Shown here: piece after piece, positions 33,720 through 42,710 of the stretch | Layout: every line of letters starts with the position of its first letter | Position numbering within the stretch: the first letter of the stretch is position 1 | DNA from: Candidatus Gastranaerophilales bacterium | Lineage (GTDB): Bacteria; Cyanobacteriota; Vampirovibrionia; Gastranaerophilales; Gastranaerophilaceae | Direction of reading: 5' to 3' | Assembly (NCBI GenBank): GCA_944325635.1 | Contig: CALVBD010000008.1 | Span: 17,970 to 81,969 of the forward strand | Length of the DNA: 64,000 nt | The notes under the pieces: generated by a model | Told to the model about the DNA's origin: nothing | Databases searched by the model: none | What the model saw: the letters and a program-made list of their open reading frames with translations, nothing else | Position numbers and translations under genes: made by a program

Positions 33720-34518
33720 AATGGTTGCCACAGACATTGACGGAACTATTGTCAAATGGGACACGGGTTTTTCGGAAAACGTCAAAAAATGTATAAAAAA
33801 AATGAGTGCCGAAGGAATTAAGGTTGTTCTTGTAACAGGCAGAATGCACTGTGCAACAACGCCGATTGCACTTGAATTAAGACTGACAACCCCTATTGTG
33901 TCTTATCAGGGCGGGTTGATAAGAGATTTTAGCGGGAAAACTCTATACCGCCAAAATCTTCCTGATGATTACGCCAAAAAGATTATCAAATGGGCACGCA
34001 AAAATAATGTCCACCTTAATCTTTACCTTGACGACAAACTATATGTCGAAAAAGACAACGATTTTGTAAAACGCTATACGGACGGAAAATTCGTAACCTA
34101 TAACGTTTGTTCGTTTGATGAGCTGGAAATTCATAATGTAAATAAACTTCTTGCAATAGATTATACAAATGCAGACAGGGTTACGGGCTGGGTTGAAGAA
34201 CTCCACAAAACTTATCCTGATTTGTATATAGTTAAATCTACACCGTATTTCTGCGAAATTGGAAGCCCTGATGCAAAAAAATCACGCGGGGTAGAATTTC
34301 TCGCGAGGGAGTGGGGAATAAAACAAGAGGAAATTTTAACAATCGGCGATCAGGATAACGATATTGAACTTTTGAAAGCAGGCGGGATAAAAGTCGCGAT
34401 GGGAAATGCCACACCTGAACTAAAAGCCTGCGCTGATTTTATCACTGATACGGTAGAAAATGACGGTTTTGTAAAAGCTATGGAAAAATTTGTATTCTGC
34501 GCTACCCCTCAAAAATAA
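33712..34518 (+). CDS. Cof-type HAD hydrolase
   Basis: A 268-residue phosphatase. HAD motif I is ATDIDGTIVKW (about residue 6), motif II VVLVTGRMH (about 42), motif III Lys in DAKKSRGVEFLA (about 190) and motif IV IGDQDNDIELLKAGG (about 212), followed by KVAMGNATPELKACADFIT. The C2-type cap lies between motifs II and III. Cof/YwpJ enzymes act on sugar phosphates or FMN precursors; the substrate is unknown. It overlaps the Nudix gene. Confidence 0.92.
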   Translation: MIKMVATDIDGTIVKWDTGFSENVKKCIKKMSAEGIKVVLVTGRMHCATTPIALELRLTTPIVSYQGGLIRDFSGKTLYRQNLPDDYAKKIIKWARKNNVHLNLYLDDKLYVEKDNDFVKRYTDGKFVTYNVCSFDELEIHNVNKLLAIDYTNADRVTGWVEELHKTYPDLYIVKSTPYFCEIGSPDAKKSRGVEFLAREWGIKQEEILTIGDQDNDIELLKAGGIKVAMGNATPELKACADFITDTVENDGFVKAMEKFVFCATPQK

Positions 34519-34726
34519 AAATATTTTTAAAACACAAACTATAAGCCTATTTCCACGATTTTTATCTCGTTCGAAATTGTAAACAAATATTAATTTTATG
34601 TAAAATTTATATACCTTTTACGCAATTTTTAAATAAAAAAATACTTTATATAAGTACCAGAGAAAAATAGGAAATATGTACAAAGGATTTTATGTAAATA
34701 TTTGTTACAAAAAACGGAATAAATCA

Positions 34727-34748
34727 GATTAATCATTAAAGATTAATC
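34727..34748. promoter_or_regulatory. Paired GATTAATC palindromes
   Basis: Two GATTAATC sites 14 bp apart lie about 50 bases before the gene at 34797, a possible operator. The rest of 34519-34796 is AT-rich without other signals. Confidence 0.35.
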
Positions 34749-34796
34749 AGGAATATGTCGATTAAGAGAATGTGAGTAAATAACGGAGAAAGAATC

Positions 34797-35243
34797 ATGG
34801 TTGACAGATTAAACGGAAATTTAGGAAATGTAAATGCTTATTTGTTCGGCGGTAAAAAAGTCGACAAAGACGAAATAGCTAAAACAGGCGCAAAAGAAAA
34901 TGTTCCTGTTGGTCAAACTCAGGCAGCACAAGAAGCCGCTAAAGCTGACGTAACCAATTTAAATCTTGATATGAATGCAATTATGGGCTTGCACCTGACA
35001 AAAGCAGGAAAAGTAGATACCTCAGAAAAAGCTACAGGCGCAAGAGCTGCTGAACTTTATGCAAGTGCAGACTTCCAGGCTTTAAATAAAGAATTCGGAA
35101 TTTATGATGATATTGACCCTGAAATCGGTCAATTCTTATCACCAAAAACACTTGCTTATATCGCAAACGTTACTCCTGAACAAAGAGAACGTATTGAAGC
35201 AGGTGCAGTCAAAGATTTTGACGACCTTGTTGCAGTAGCTTAA
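34797..35243 (+). CDS. Hypothetical protein
   Basis: A 148-residue acidic, alanine-rich soluble protein with no recognised family. The N-terminus (GNLGNVNAYLFGGKK) is Asn/Gly-rich; the C-terminal half (ARAAELYASADFQALNKEFG, then DDIDPEIGQFL and ANVTPEQRERIEAG) is helical. Codon use resembles well-expressed genes, and GGAGAAAG precedes the ATG. It stands alone, between its long leader and a terminator. Confidence 0.6.
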   Translation: MVDRLNGNLGNVNAYLFGGKKVDKDEIAKTGAKENVPVGQTQAAQEAAKADVTNLNLDMNAIMGLHLTKAGKVDTSEKATGARAAELYASADFQALNKEFGIYDDIDPEIGQFLSPKTLAYIANVTPEQRERIEAGAVKDFDDLVAVA

Positions 35244-35703
35244 GAGAGACTTATAAATATATAAAAACATTTACTCACACTTTTGTGGCTGACTTAAAAC
35301 GTCAGCCATTTTCGTGCTTATCTGTTAAAACGTACTTATAATCTAGTGTCGCCGCTTTTCAAACGCCACTCAAAAATTTCGCTTTACTGCCTTATCGCGA
35401 AATTTTCTCGGACAGTCAGAGTTTTATATCGGATTACAAATAAGTTTTTAAACCATTTGAATGTAAAAATTTATGTAAAAAGGGTTTAAAAACCATGGGA
35501 GATGAGTTATACTACAAATGTAATAACGTGTAGAAAAGGGTTTATCGCTAACTTAAAAAATAAACAGTATTGCCATCTATATGACGTATTGTAATTTGTC
35601 ATACAGACAAGTAAAATTGTTTAAGGAATGTTAAATTTGCATGCAGATTTGACAATTATTAATCTTCAGGATTTTTGACAAGGTTAACAGGCAGGCGGAA
35701 ATT
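35244..35703. other. Intergenic region
   Basis: Besides the terminator it holds an inverted repeat AAAATTTCGC/GCGAAATTTT (35373-35406). A TTGACA at 35649-35654 has no convincing -10. I see no gene. Confidence 0.5.
35286..35312 (+). terminator. Terminator of the 34797 gene
   Basis: TGGCTGAC, loop TTAAAAC, GTCAGCCA, TTTTC. Confidence 0.75.
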
Positions 35704-37665
35704 TTGGAAAAAAATTTGAAACAGGAAAATAAAGAATCCATAGTTAAACGTTCGGGACGAAAGTCTGTCGAGCGTGTTTCTAACCCTATTATTCAGGAAA
35801 AATCTCCTGTTGAAATTAAAACTGCCTCACAAACCAAACGCAAATCCGTTAAAAAAGAATCTAAGGCTCCCGTCACAATGCCTGTTACAAACAACAATGC
35901 AGAAATTGTCGCACGCCTTAATAATTTCAATCTTAGCAAAAGTACAAATAAGCTTTATGCAGGCTATTTAAACAATACATTATCTTCAAATAAGCCTGTT
36001 GATTACACTCAGATACTTATGGAGATGAATTCCGCTCTGAAAGGGAAAAAAACTCTCCATGAACTTTATACTGTTTTGCATGAAATATTCTCGGAAAAAC
36101 TTAATTGTACATTCACAGGTTTCGGACTTTTCCATGAAAAATCAAAGTGTATTAATTTAAAACTCACAACAAAAATGGGGAGCACCTACTCATCCAAAAT
36201 TTTCCTGTCTGATGATAAAAATCCTGTGGTAGAATGTTTTAAAAATTCATCTACAGTGCTTTTAAAAGATAATAAATTTTTAAATATTCCTTATATGCAG
36301 CCTTCTTCAACAATTATCCTGCCGCTTATGTCAATAAATAATAACATGGGGGTTCTTATTCTCGGCAAAGACAACACCGACTGCAATACAGGCTTGTTAT
36401 CTTTTGTTGCAAACTATGTGGCAATGTTTGCACAAAATGTTGACCTGCTCGAAAAAACAAACAAATTTGCAAACACGGACACACTCACAAGTTTATATAA
36501 CCACAGAGGTTTTCAGGAAGTTCTTGCAAACGAGTTGAAATTTGCGGAAGATACCCACACAGAACTGTCAATCATAATGTTCGATATAAATAACATCTCA
36601 AAAATTAACCGTGAACTCGGGCATGCCAAGGGTGACGAGGTTATCAAACTTCTTGCTGAAAAAGTTAAACAGAATATGCGCTCAACTGATAAAGCCGGAA
36701 GATATGGCGGTGATGAGATTGCAATAATTCTGCCGAACACAAATACAAAAGACGCCAAATACCTTGCAGAATATATAACATATACGCTCTCTTGCTGCTT
36801 TGTTGATGATGTCGGACCTGTTAAGGTTTCGGTCGGAATTTCAACTTTCCCTGAATGCTCAAAAAATCAGGAAAAATTACTTATTCTGGCAGAACAGGCA
36901 ATGTATATCTCACAGGCACGCGGATACAAAGAAGGAATGTCCGCAATCATAAGTTCTTCTGACTTTGACTTCTGGGATGATGCCGCTTTGAATTCGTTCG
37001 CGGAAGTTGTCGCCAAACGCCACGCACAACTCGGTATCAACTTTGAAGAGGAACTCGTTCACAAATTCAATAACGAAAAAATTATTTCCCAGAATCACTT
37101 AATGGAACTGGCTAATTCTCTTGCAGGTGCAATTGATGCAAAAGACCCTTATACAAAAGGCCACTCGACATCGGTTTCAAGATACTCTGAAGCGCTTGCC
37201 CGTGCTATAAATCTGCCTGAGGATGAGGTTCAAAGAATTACACTTGGTGCTCTTTTGCACGATGTAGGTAAAATCGGTATTCCTGAAAATGTTCTGAAAA
37301 AACCGGGCAAACTTGAAGATGATGAATGGGAAATTATGAAACAGCACCCTGTCATCGGTGCAGAAAAAGTTCTTATGCCAAACGAAGCCCTGCGTGACTT
37401 AATTCCGATGGTAAAATATCACCATGAACACATCGACGGCTCGGGTTATCCTGAAAAACTCAAAGGTGAAGAAATTCCTCTCTCTGCAAGAATCGTTGCC
37501 GTAGCAGATGCGTTCCACGCCCTCATAAGCGACAGACCTTACAGAAAAGGCCTCGGCGTTGAAAAAGCCTGTGAAATCCTAAAAGACGGCGCAGGAAAAT
37601 TTTGGGATAAAGATCTGGTACGTCATTTTATATCAATTGCTCCGTCTCTATCGACTATTATATAA
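35704..37665 (+). CDS. GAF-GGDEF-HD-GYP cyclic di-GMP protein
   Basis: A 653-residue soluble protein starting at TTG (35704) after AGGCGG; the first in-frame ATG comes only about 60 codons later. Residues 1-60 are basic and disordered; a GAF-like domain spans about 100-250. The GGDEF domain (about 255-415) has DTLTSLYNHRGF and RYGGDEIAIILP, with Ile for Phe in GGDEF. The HD-GYP domain (about 465-650) has ALLHDVGKIGIPENVL, HHEHIDGSGYP and ADAFHALISDRPYRKG, with all metal-binding residues. It may both make and degrade cyclic di-GMP. N-terminal basic residues could bind membranes or nucleic acid. Confidence 0.9.
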   Translation: MEKNLKQENKESIVKRSGRKSVERVSNPIIQEKSPVEIKTASQTKRKSVKKESKAPVTMPVTNNNAEIVARLNNFNLSKSTNKLYAGYLNNTLSSNKPVDYTQILMEMNSALKGKKTLHELYTVLHEIFSEKLNCTFTGFGLFHEKSKCINLKLTTKMGSTYSSKIFLSDDKNPVVECFKNSSTVLLKDNKFLNIPYMQPSSTIILPLMSINNNMGVLILGKDNTDCNTGLLSFVANYVAMFAQNVDLLEKTNKFANTDTLTSLYNHRGFQEVLANELKFAEDTHTELSIIMFDINNISKINRELGHAKGDEVIKLLAEKVKQNMRSTDKAGRYGGDEIAIILPNTNTKDAKYLAEYITYTLSCCFVDDVGPVKVSVGISTFPECSKNQEKLLILAEQAMYISQARGYKEGMSAIISSSDFDFWDDAALNSFAEVVAKRHAQLGINFEEELVHKFNNEKIISQNHLMELANSLAGAIDAKDPYTKGHSTSVSRYSEALARAINLPEDEVQRITLGALLHDVGKIGIPENVLKKPGKLEDDEWEIMKQHPVIGAEKVLMPNEALRDLIPMVKYHHEHIDGSGYPEKLKGEEIPLSARIVAVADAFHALISDRPYRKGLGVEKACEILKDGAGKFWDKDLVRHFISIAPSLSTII

Positions 37666-37684
37666 GGCTTTCGGGCTAATACAC

Positions 37685-37713
37685 TTGCATAAAATTAATA
37701 TATAGTGTATAAT
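37685..37713 (+). promoter_or_regulatory. Promoter of the zinc-ribbon gene
   Basis: TTGCAT (37685-37690), 17-base spacer, TATAAT (37708-37713). It gives a leader of about 50 bases including AGGAG before the ATG. Confidence 0.75.
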
Positions 37714-37769
37714 AGTCGAATGGAGGATAAAAAATATCCTCCGGATATTACTAAACCAGGAGAACACAA

Positions 37770-38054
37770 ATGTACCAAGATGAAAAACTGATTTGTGAAG
37801 ATTGCGGAGCAGAATTTATCTTCACAGTGGGTGAACAAGAGTTTTACGCTGAAAAAGGTCTCGTCAACAAACCTAAAAGATGTCCGGAATGCAGAAAACA
37901 ACGCAGACAAAGAAACAGAAAACAAAGAAAAATGTATGATGCTGTCTGCTCAAAATGCGGAGCACAAACTCAGGTTCCATTCAAACCTATTCCGGGAAAG
38001 GAAGTATATTGCAAAGAATGTTTTGTAAAAACAGCAGAAACTGCTGCTGAATAA
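37770..38054 (+). CDS. Zinc-ribbon protein
   Basis: A 94-residue basic protein with four CxxC knuckles: LICEDCGAEF (about 9), RCPECRKQR (about 38), AVCSKCGAQ (about 60) and VYCKECF (about 80). These could form two zinc ribbons. The centre (RKQRRQRNRKQRK) is strongly basic, suggesting nucleic acid binding. Proteins of this type are small, often highly expressed, and of unknown role. Its own promoter, AGGAG site and terminator make it a single-gene unit. Confidence 0.85.
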   Translation: MYQDEKLICEDCGAEFIFTVGEQEFYAEKGLVNKPKRCPECRKQRRQRNRKQRKMYDAVCSKCGAQTQVPFKPIPGKEVYCKECFVKTAETAAE

Positions 38055-38075
38055 ATATTATATATTTTTTAACAA

Positions 38076-38110
38076 AAGGTCGTCTTATCGTAGTCATAAG
38101 GCGGCTTTTT
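38076..38110. terminator. Terminator between convergent genes
   Basis: A 13-bp stem (AAGGTCGTCTTAT with ATAAGGCGGCTTT, several G-U pairs) and T tract. It serves the zinc-ribbon gene. Confidence 0.7.
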
Positions 38111-39029
38111 AATTGTTTTTATCAATAGCCTTCAATGCGTCCAAATCAGCCTGAATTTCTTTTGCCTTCTCGTTTAATTTATTATAAACCTGAGAATTTA
38201 TCTCCCCTCCGATTAACATCAATACAGAAGTATAATAAAGCCAAACCATTAAAACAGCAAACGCACCGATTGTTCCGTAAACCATATTGTATGTGCGTAA
38301 ATTGTTTACATAAATTGAGAATCCCCAGGAGCCCACCAGCCAGAATGTTGTAAAGAAAAATGTCCCCGGAATTGCGCTTTTGCGTTTATAACGTTCATTT
38401 CCGCGCAGGTCAGGCAAAATATAATAACTCAAAAAAGCCATCAAAAACAATGCCGCGAATGCTATCGGCCAACGTAACGTCAATAACGTTATCGCGACGA
38501 CTTTTGACATGTGAAAATGAGTTACAAGGAAATTAATAATAACTTTACCAAAAATAATCAGGTTAATCGTAAGGAACAAAACCATTGTGTCTACAAACAC
38601 CATCAATAAAGCCAAAGCCCTTGTATATACAAAATTTCTGGTTTCTTCCACCTTATAAGCACGGTTTAATCCTTTTAAAACAACAGCCATAGCATTTGTC
38701 GACAAAACAAGCGTTACACAAATCCCTATAACCGCCATCAATCTGCCGTGAGAAAAAATCATTGCCTCTGATAATACCGTAATAATCAGTTCTATAGCCT
38801 GATCAGGCATAAATCTTGAAAGAAAAATCAAAATCGGATCCATCAATGCCTTATTGCCCATCCAGCCAAAAACCGCTGTTAAAAACAACATAAAAGGAAA
38901 AATCCCTATTACTGCCATAAAACCCATCTCAGACGCCATTCCGTAAAAGTCATTCTCTATGATAGAAATAACCAACCTTTTCAAAGCTCTGTAAAAACTT
39001 TTTAATTTTTCTTTAATTACTTCTGCCAT
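38109..39029 (-). CDS. YihY/BrkB-family membrane protein
   Basis: A 306-residue inner-membrane protein with six helices. The N-terminus NDFYGMASEMGFMAVIGIFP fits the YihY family start. Further family patterns are LNRAYKVEETRNFVYTRALAL (about 118) and FVNNLRTYN-like IYVNNLRTYNMVYGTIGAFA (about 238). The C-terminal 25 residues are a charged cytoplasmic tail. The family was once called ribonuclease BN by mistake; its function is unknown. It overlaps nrnA by 13 bases. Confidence 0.88.
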   Translation of the reverse strand: MAEVIKEKLKSFYRALKRLVISIIENDFYGMASEMGFMAVIGIFPFMLFLTAVFGWMGNKALMDPILIFLSRFMPDQAIELIITVLSEAMIFSHGRLMAVIGICVTLVLSTNAMAVVLKGLNRAYKVEETRNFVYTRALALLMVFVDTMVLFLTINLIIFGKVIINFLVTHFHMSKVVAITLLTLRWPIAFAALFLMAFLSYYILPDLRGNERYKRKSAIPGTFFFTTFWLVGSWGFSIYVNNLRTYNMVYGTIGAFAVLMVWLYYTSVLMLIGGEINSQVYNKLNEKAKEIQADLDALKAIDKNN

Positions 39030-39991
39030 ACTTCCTGTTTTCTGATTTCTTCCAACACTTTTTTAGCAGCAACATCCGGGGCAGATTTTATAACACATCC
39101 TGCGGCCTGCTTATGCCCGCCGCCTCCGAAAACCGAACAAATTTCCGCAACATCTACAACCTTACTCCGCATAGAAACTTTTGAAATATTTACGCCAATC
39201 TGTTTTACAAGAAACGCAACATCTGTCGTAATTATCGCTCTTAGTTTCTCAGCAAGCCCCTCGGTGCAATCATCACCTGCATTAAATTTCTCTATATCTT
39301 TTTTATAAATAACAGTATACGCAATCCTGTTATCATCCTCAAAAACCGCCTTACTCAGACAATATGCCTGGAATTGAACCAGTTCCTTGGAATTGCTTTC
39401 ATAACATCTTTTATAAATTTCTGAAGGATTAACCCCTTTTTGTACAAGTTCTGCCGCATACTGAAAAGCTTTAACACCGGTATTATCAAATCTAAAGGAA
39501 CCTGTATCTGTTAAAATTGCGGTATACAAAGATGTTGCCGTTTCTAACGAAACATGCCAGTCCATTTCTTTCATAAGCCCGAATAAAACTTCACCCGTAG
39601 AACTTGCCTCAGGATAAACAAAATTCAATTTTGCATAAGAATTATTTGTTTTATGATGATCAATATTAACCGTAAAATTTGATTTTTCAAATAAAACCGA
39701 AGCATCACACATTCTGTCATAAGCCGCTATATCAACATCAATCACCAGATCATATTCTCGGGATTTATCGTATTCATCAATATGTTTTGCTTCATTTATG
39801 TACGGCAAAAATTCATAAGTAGACGGCACTTTGGATAACAAAAGCATATCAGCGTGTTTTTTAAAATTATCTTTTATCGCAGAATACATTGCGCACATAG
39901 AACCAAGCGTATCTCCGTCGGGGTTCATGTGTGAGATTATAAGTATGTTTTTAGATGATTTTATGATATCATTTAATTGGCTACAATCCAT
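39017..39991 (-). CDS. nrnA: DHH-family nanoRNase/pAp phosphatase
   Basis: A 324-residue phosphoesterase that degrades short RNA oligonucleotides and pAp. The DHH domain shows SHMNPDGDTLGSMCA (about 19), VIDVDIAAYDR, NIDHHKTNNSYA (about 108) and ASSTGEVLFGL. The DHHA1 domain ends with FGGGGHKQAAGCVI (about 290). All metal ligands are present. TGA-TAAGAT lies 6 bases before the ATG, so it is predicted to be leaderless. It is divergent from the DUF721 gene and followed by the YihY gene. Confidence 0.93.
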   Translation of the reverse strand: MDCSQLNDIIKSSKNILIISHMNPDGDTLGSMCAMYSAIKDNFKKHADMLLLSKVPSTYEFLPYINEAKHIDEYDKSREYDLVIDVDIAAYDRMCDASVLFEKSNFTVNIDHHKTNNSYAKLNFVYPEASSTGEVLFGLMKEMDWHVSLETATSLYTAILTDTGSFRFDNTGVKAFQYAAELVQKGVNPSEIYKRCYESNSKELVQFQAYCLSKAVFEDDNRIAYTVIYKKDIEKFNAGDDCTEGLAEKLRAIITTDVAFLVKQIGVNISKVSMRSKVVDVAEICSVFGGGGHKQAAGCVIKSAPDVAAKKVLEEIRKQEVWQK

Positions 39992-40006
39992 TTTACTATC
40001 TTATCA
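39992..40006 (-). promoter_or_regulatory. Leaderless promoter of nrnA
   Basis: TGA, TAAGAT, AGTAAA, ATG on the minus strand. Confidence 0.6.
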
Positions 40007-40020
40007 CAGAATAATCGGGA

Positions 40021-40356
40021 GTGCAAAATTTGAAGAAAATCCTCTACACAGACTTTGTCGGGACTAATGAAATTATTGCGGAACTGCTTGAAAATAAAGA
40101 GATTAAAAAAGCTATGACCCGCAACAATTTGTACAAATTCTGGGGGAAAGTAGCAGGCGCAAAATTCGCTTCTAAATCTAAACCTTACTCAATGCTTGGC
40201 GGAGGTGTTATGGTGATTGCCTGCGAAAATTCTATTGTAGCTCAGGAATTAATGCTGAAGAAAACTCAGCTTCTGGTAAAATTTAAACCATATCTGGATT
40301 CTTTAAAACTCAACGTAAAAGATCTCAAATTCGATGCAAAAAAATGGGCGACGTAG
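40021..40356 (+). CDS. DUF721/DciA-like protein
   Basis: A small basic protein of about 108-111 residues. Possible starts are GTG at 40021 or TTG at 40030; GGGAG at 40018-40022 is spaced correctly for the TTG. WGKVAGAKFASKSKPYSM (about 43), then LGGGVMVIACENSIVAQELM, follows the DUF721 pattern, where a W-x-x-V-x-G segment precedes a KH-like strand pair. DciA proteins of this family load the replicative helicase DnaB. The assignment to replication is inferred from the family. Confidence 0.75.
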   Translation: MQNLKKILYTDFVGTNEIIAELLENKEIKKAMTRNNLYKFWGKVAGAKFASKSKPYSMLGGGVMVIACENSIVAQELMLKKTQLLVKFKPYLDSLKLNVKDLKFDAKKWAT

Positions 40357-40617
40357 TCGCCTGCTATGACACGAAAATATCCGGAAATACAATATTGGTA
40401 TCCAGCACTAAGCCACCTTCTATAAGGGCAGTTTTTTTTCAAAGCACTTTTTACAATATAATCAAGCCTTAATAATATTTGTAATATCGTTTTGCGTGAT
40501 TAACGGTTTTTATTATAGTCGCCTGCCGTCATTGGTAGACGCGGGACGCAACACAAAAATGCAAATTTCCATATTATAAATGATGATTTTTACGCATAAA
40601 ACATTATAATCTTTTGT

Positions 40618-41256
40618 ATGAAGAAGTTTTGGATTTTTTGTTTAATACTCTCAATTACACAAGCCCCGACTTTTGCTTTTTTTAATTATAAAAATCAAGA
40701 GTTATTTGAAAATCAGGGCTATGTAGGGACACTGCCTGATGTCACAAAAAGTTTTCATGCATCAGAACCTACTCAGACAAAACCGGCTTTTGAAAAAACT
40801 AAAAAATTCAATTCCGAAAATGAAATCAAACCGGTGCCGCGGGATAACCCTGCCTTTGTTAATATTATTCTCAAACAGGACAAAACTTCACCATACCTGA
40901 ACGATATTTCCGAATTTATTGATATGCTCGAAAAAATTTATGATTCGATTGAAGCTAATGAAAATGTTCAACTTTTCGCCTCACGCGTATATTTCTTCAC
41001 TAAAAATGCTGATTATTTCCGCGAAAAATATGATGGAAAACCTGAAAGCAGCTACATTTCGTTTCAGAAATTAATGGAATTAAGCCTGCATGCAAATACC
41101 GTTGCACAACTCCGCACAGAAGCCGAAAAGTACAGTCCGTATCTTGCTTATAGCGGAACAGGCCAAATTTATAATGAAAATAACATTAACGAACAGCTTC
41201 AATATCTCAAAGATGAAATTGAACAGACAATAGCTGTCTTAAAAGAAGCCAATTAA
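40618..41256 (+). CDS. Exported hypothetical protein
   Basis: A 212-residue protein with a signal peptide (MKKFWIFCLILSITQA..FAF). The mature part is charged and helical with no cysteines and no family that I recognise (FINMLEKIYDSIEANE-like FIDMLEKIYDSIEAN near 100). TATAAT lies 7 bases before the ATG and there is no Shine-Dalgarno. Its 3' end overlaps the convergent next gene by 4 bases. Confidence 0.65.
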   Translation: MKKFWIFCLILSITQAPTFAFFNYKNQELFENQGYVGTLPDVTKSFHASEPTQTKPAFEKTKKFNSENEIKPVPRDNPAFVNIILKQDKTSPYLNDISEFIDMLEKIYDSIEANENVQLFASRVYFFTKNADYFREKYDGKPESSYISFQKLMELSLHANTVAQLRTEAEKYSPYLAYSGTGQIYNENNINEQLQYLKDEIEQTIAVLKEAN

Positions 41257-41708
41257 TCTCTTTTTATTTTTTGTGCTGCTGAAATAATCAAAACTCCTGC
41301 AATTACAAAAATTGCCCATAAATTTTTCATCCAGTTCAAGAAACCGCTGTCAGCATATTTCAGAGGTTTTTGTTTTGCAAAATCCCAGCATATAGCAGAC
41401 AATCCGGCAGCGTCATCTTTTACCCATTCCGGTGTATATGGCATATTATCACCGATTAATCTTAAAGCGAATGTTTTTACATCTGTTTGCCCACCATCCA
41501 CCAAAACTCTTACCGGATGAACCTCACATCTTTGGACATCCTGATACTTAAACTTATATTTTGCACTGATAATTTGACCGAAAAAATTTCTGTACATAAC
41601 GCAATTTTGTCCGTCACATTTTAAAGTGACTTTAGGTAAAGAAGCAAAGACAATACCGGTTACAAGAAAAATTATACCAATTACCGCTACACAAATATAT
41701 TTTTTCAT
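41253..41708 (-). CDS. Membrane protein with two helices, hypothetical
   Basis: A 151-residue protein with an N-terminal helix (ICVAVIGIIFLVTGIVFA) and a C-terminal one (LWAIFVIAGVLIISAA). The 90 residues between face the other side of the membrane and include CDGQNCVMYRNFFG and QRCEVHPVRVLVDGG. This pattern resembles small PH-like/DUF3592-type membrane proteins but is not diagnostic. One base separates it from the binding-protein gene, suggesting an operon. Confidence 0.65.
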   Translation of the reverse strand: MKKYICVAVIGIIFLVTGIVFASLPKVTLKCDGQNCVMYRNFFGQIISAKYKFKYQDVQRCEVHPVRVLVDGGQTDVKTFALRLIGDNMPYTPEWVKDDAAGLSAICWDFAKQKPLKYADSGFLNWMKNLWAIFVIAGVLIISAAQKIKRD

Positions 41709-41709
41709 A

Positions 41710-42486
41710 CTATTTTATACCCCATTTTTTCTGCATTTTTTCTAGCTTGCCTGTAGCAAGCAGGTTACTAATCAAAAAGTTCACGCGTTCTCTAAGGCTG
41801 TCAGCCCCGCCTCCGCGTCTGAAAGCTACCGCATAGGGTTCTCTGGAATATCTTTTCGGTAATATTTTTACACTCTTATCATCAAGCGCAAGGTTCAAAA
41901 GAATAGTGTCATCCGCAATCATAGCATCGGCTTCACCGTTTTTTAGAGCATTAAATCCGTCTATATAGCTTCTGTACCCGATAATCACAGCATCAGGAAC
42001 ATTCCGTCTTATACTCATTTCGCCTGTCGAACCGTAAATAATAATTACTTTTCTGTTATTAAGTTGTCTTAATGCCGTAATATCACTACCCTCTTTTACA
42101 AGCATTGCCTGACCTGCCACATGGTATGGAACTGAGAAATCGACAACCAGCTGACGTTGGTCAGTTATAGACATAGTAGCTATTACAATATCGACTTCAC
42201 GGGAATTTAATTTTGATATTCTGTTGGAAGCATTCACCGGAACAAACTCCACAGCCTCCTCATCACCAAAAATATCTCTTGCAATAGCTTTGGCAAGATC
42301 TATATCATAACCCTGCAGAGTTCCGTTTATGTCTTTATAGCCAAAAGGTTTCGTATCGTTTCTGACTCCGACAATAATCTTACCCCGGGCGGTAATATTT
42401 TCTAAATCATCTTTCGGATTGCTTTTTCCGCAGCCGCAAACAATTAATGTCATCAGCAAAAGTGTACATATTAATTTCTTAAACAT
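41710..42486 (-). CDS. Amino-acid ABC transporter substrate-binding lipoprotein
   Basis: A solute-binding protein family 3 member (SBP_bac_3). Start placed at 42486: it gives a lipoprotein signal (KKLICTLLLMTLIVCGCGKS, lipid-attachment Cys probably the second of CGC); the longer frame to 42576 is not needed. The 258 residues include ITARGKIIVGVRNDTKPFG, GYDIDLAKAIARDIFG, IVIATMSITDQRQLVVDFS and MIADDTILLNLAL. It binds a polar amino acid outside the inner membrane. No permease or ATPase gene is nearby, so its partner lies elsewhere. Confidence 0.9.
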   Translation of the reverse strand: MFKKLICTLLLMTLIVCGCGKSNPKDDLENITARGKIIVGVRNDTKPFGYKDINGTLQGYDIDLAKAIARDIFGDEEAVEFVPVNASNRISKLNSREVDIVIATMSITDQRQLVVDFSVPYHVAGQAMLVKEGSDITALRQLNNRKVIIIYGSTGEMSIRRNVPDAVIIGYRSYIDGFNALKNGEADAMIADDTILLNLALDDKSVKILPKRYSREPYAVAFRRGGGADSLRERVNFLISNLLATGKLEKMQKKWGIK

Positions 42487-42668
42487 AAACAAAACTTCCT
42501 CATAGTGTTTCAAACTTATGATACTTAAATGCGCTGATAAAGTCAATGACACACAAAAAGGAAAAACGGCAACCAAATAGCCCGACAGAATAACCGCTTA
42601 CGGTAATGTTTCTGAAAATAAATGAAGTACATAATCAGATATAAGTTTGTTTTTTAAAAACTTTTTTC

Positions 42669-42690
42669 AGGTTTTTCAATGTAAAAACCT
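42669..42690 (+). promoter_or_regulatory. Leader hairpin of the SLH gene
   Basis: AGGTTTTT, loop CAATGT, AAAAACCT, ending 9 bases before AAGGAGG. It could stabilise the mRNA of this likely abundant protein. Confidence 0.4.
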
Positions 42691-42710
42691 TATAACACAA
42701 GGAGGTAAAA

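Noticed and set aside
40519..40550. tRNA-Leu-like fragment (ATTGGTAGACGCG)
   Set aside because: Only a D-arm-like piece is present; no anticodon or T arm follows, so it is at most a scar.
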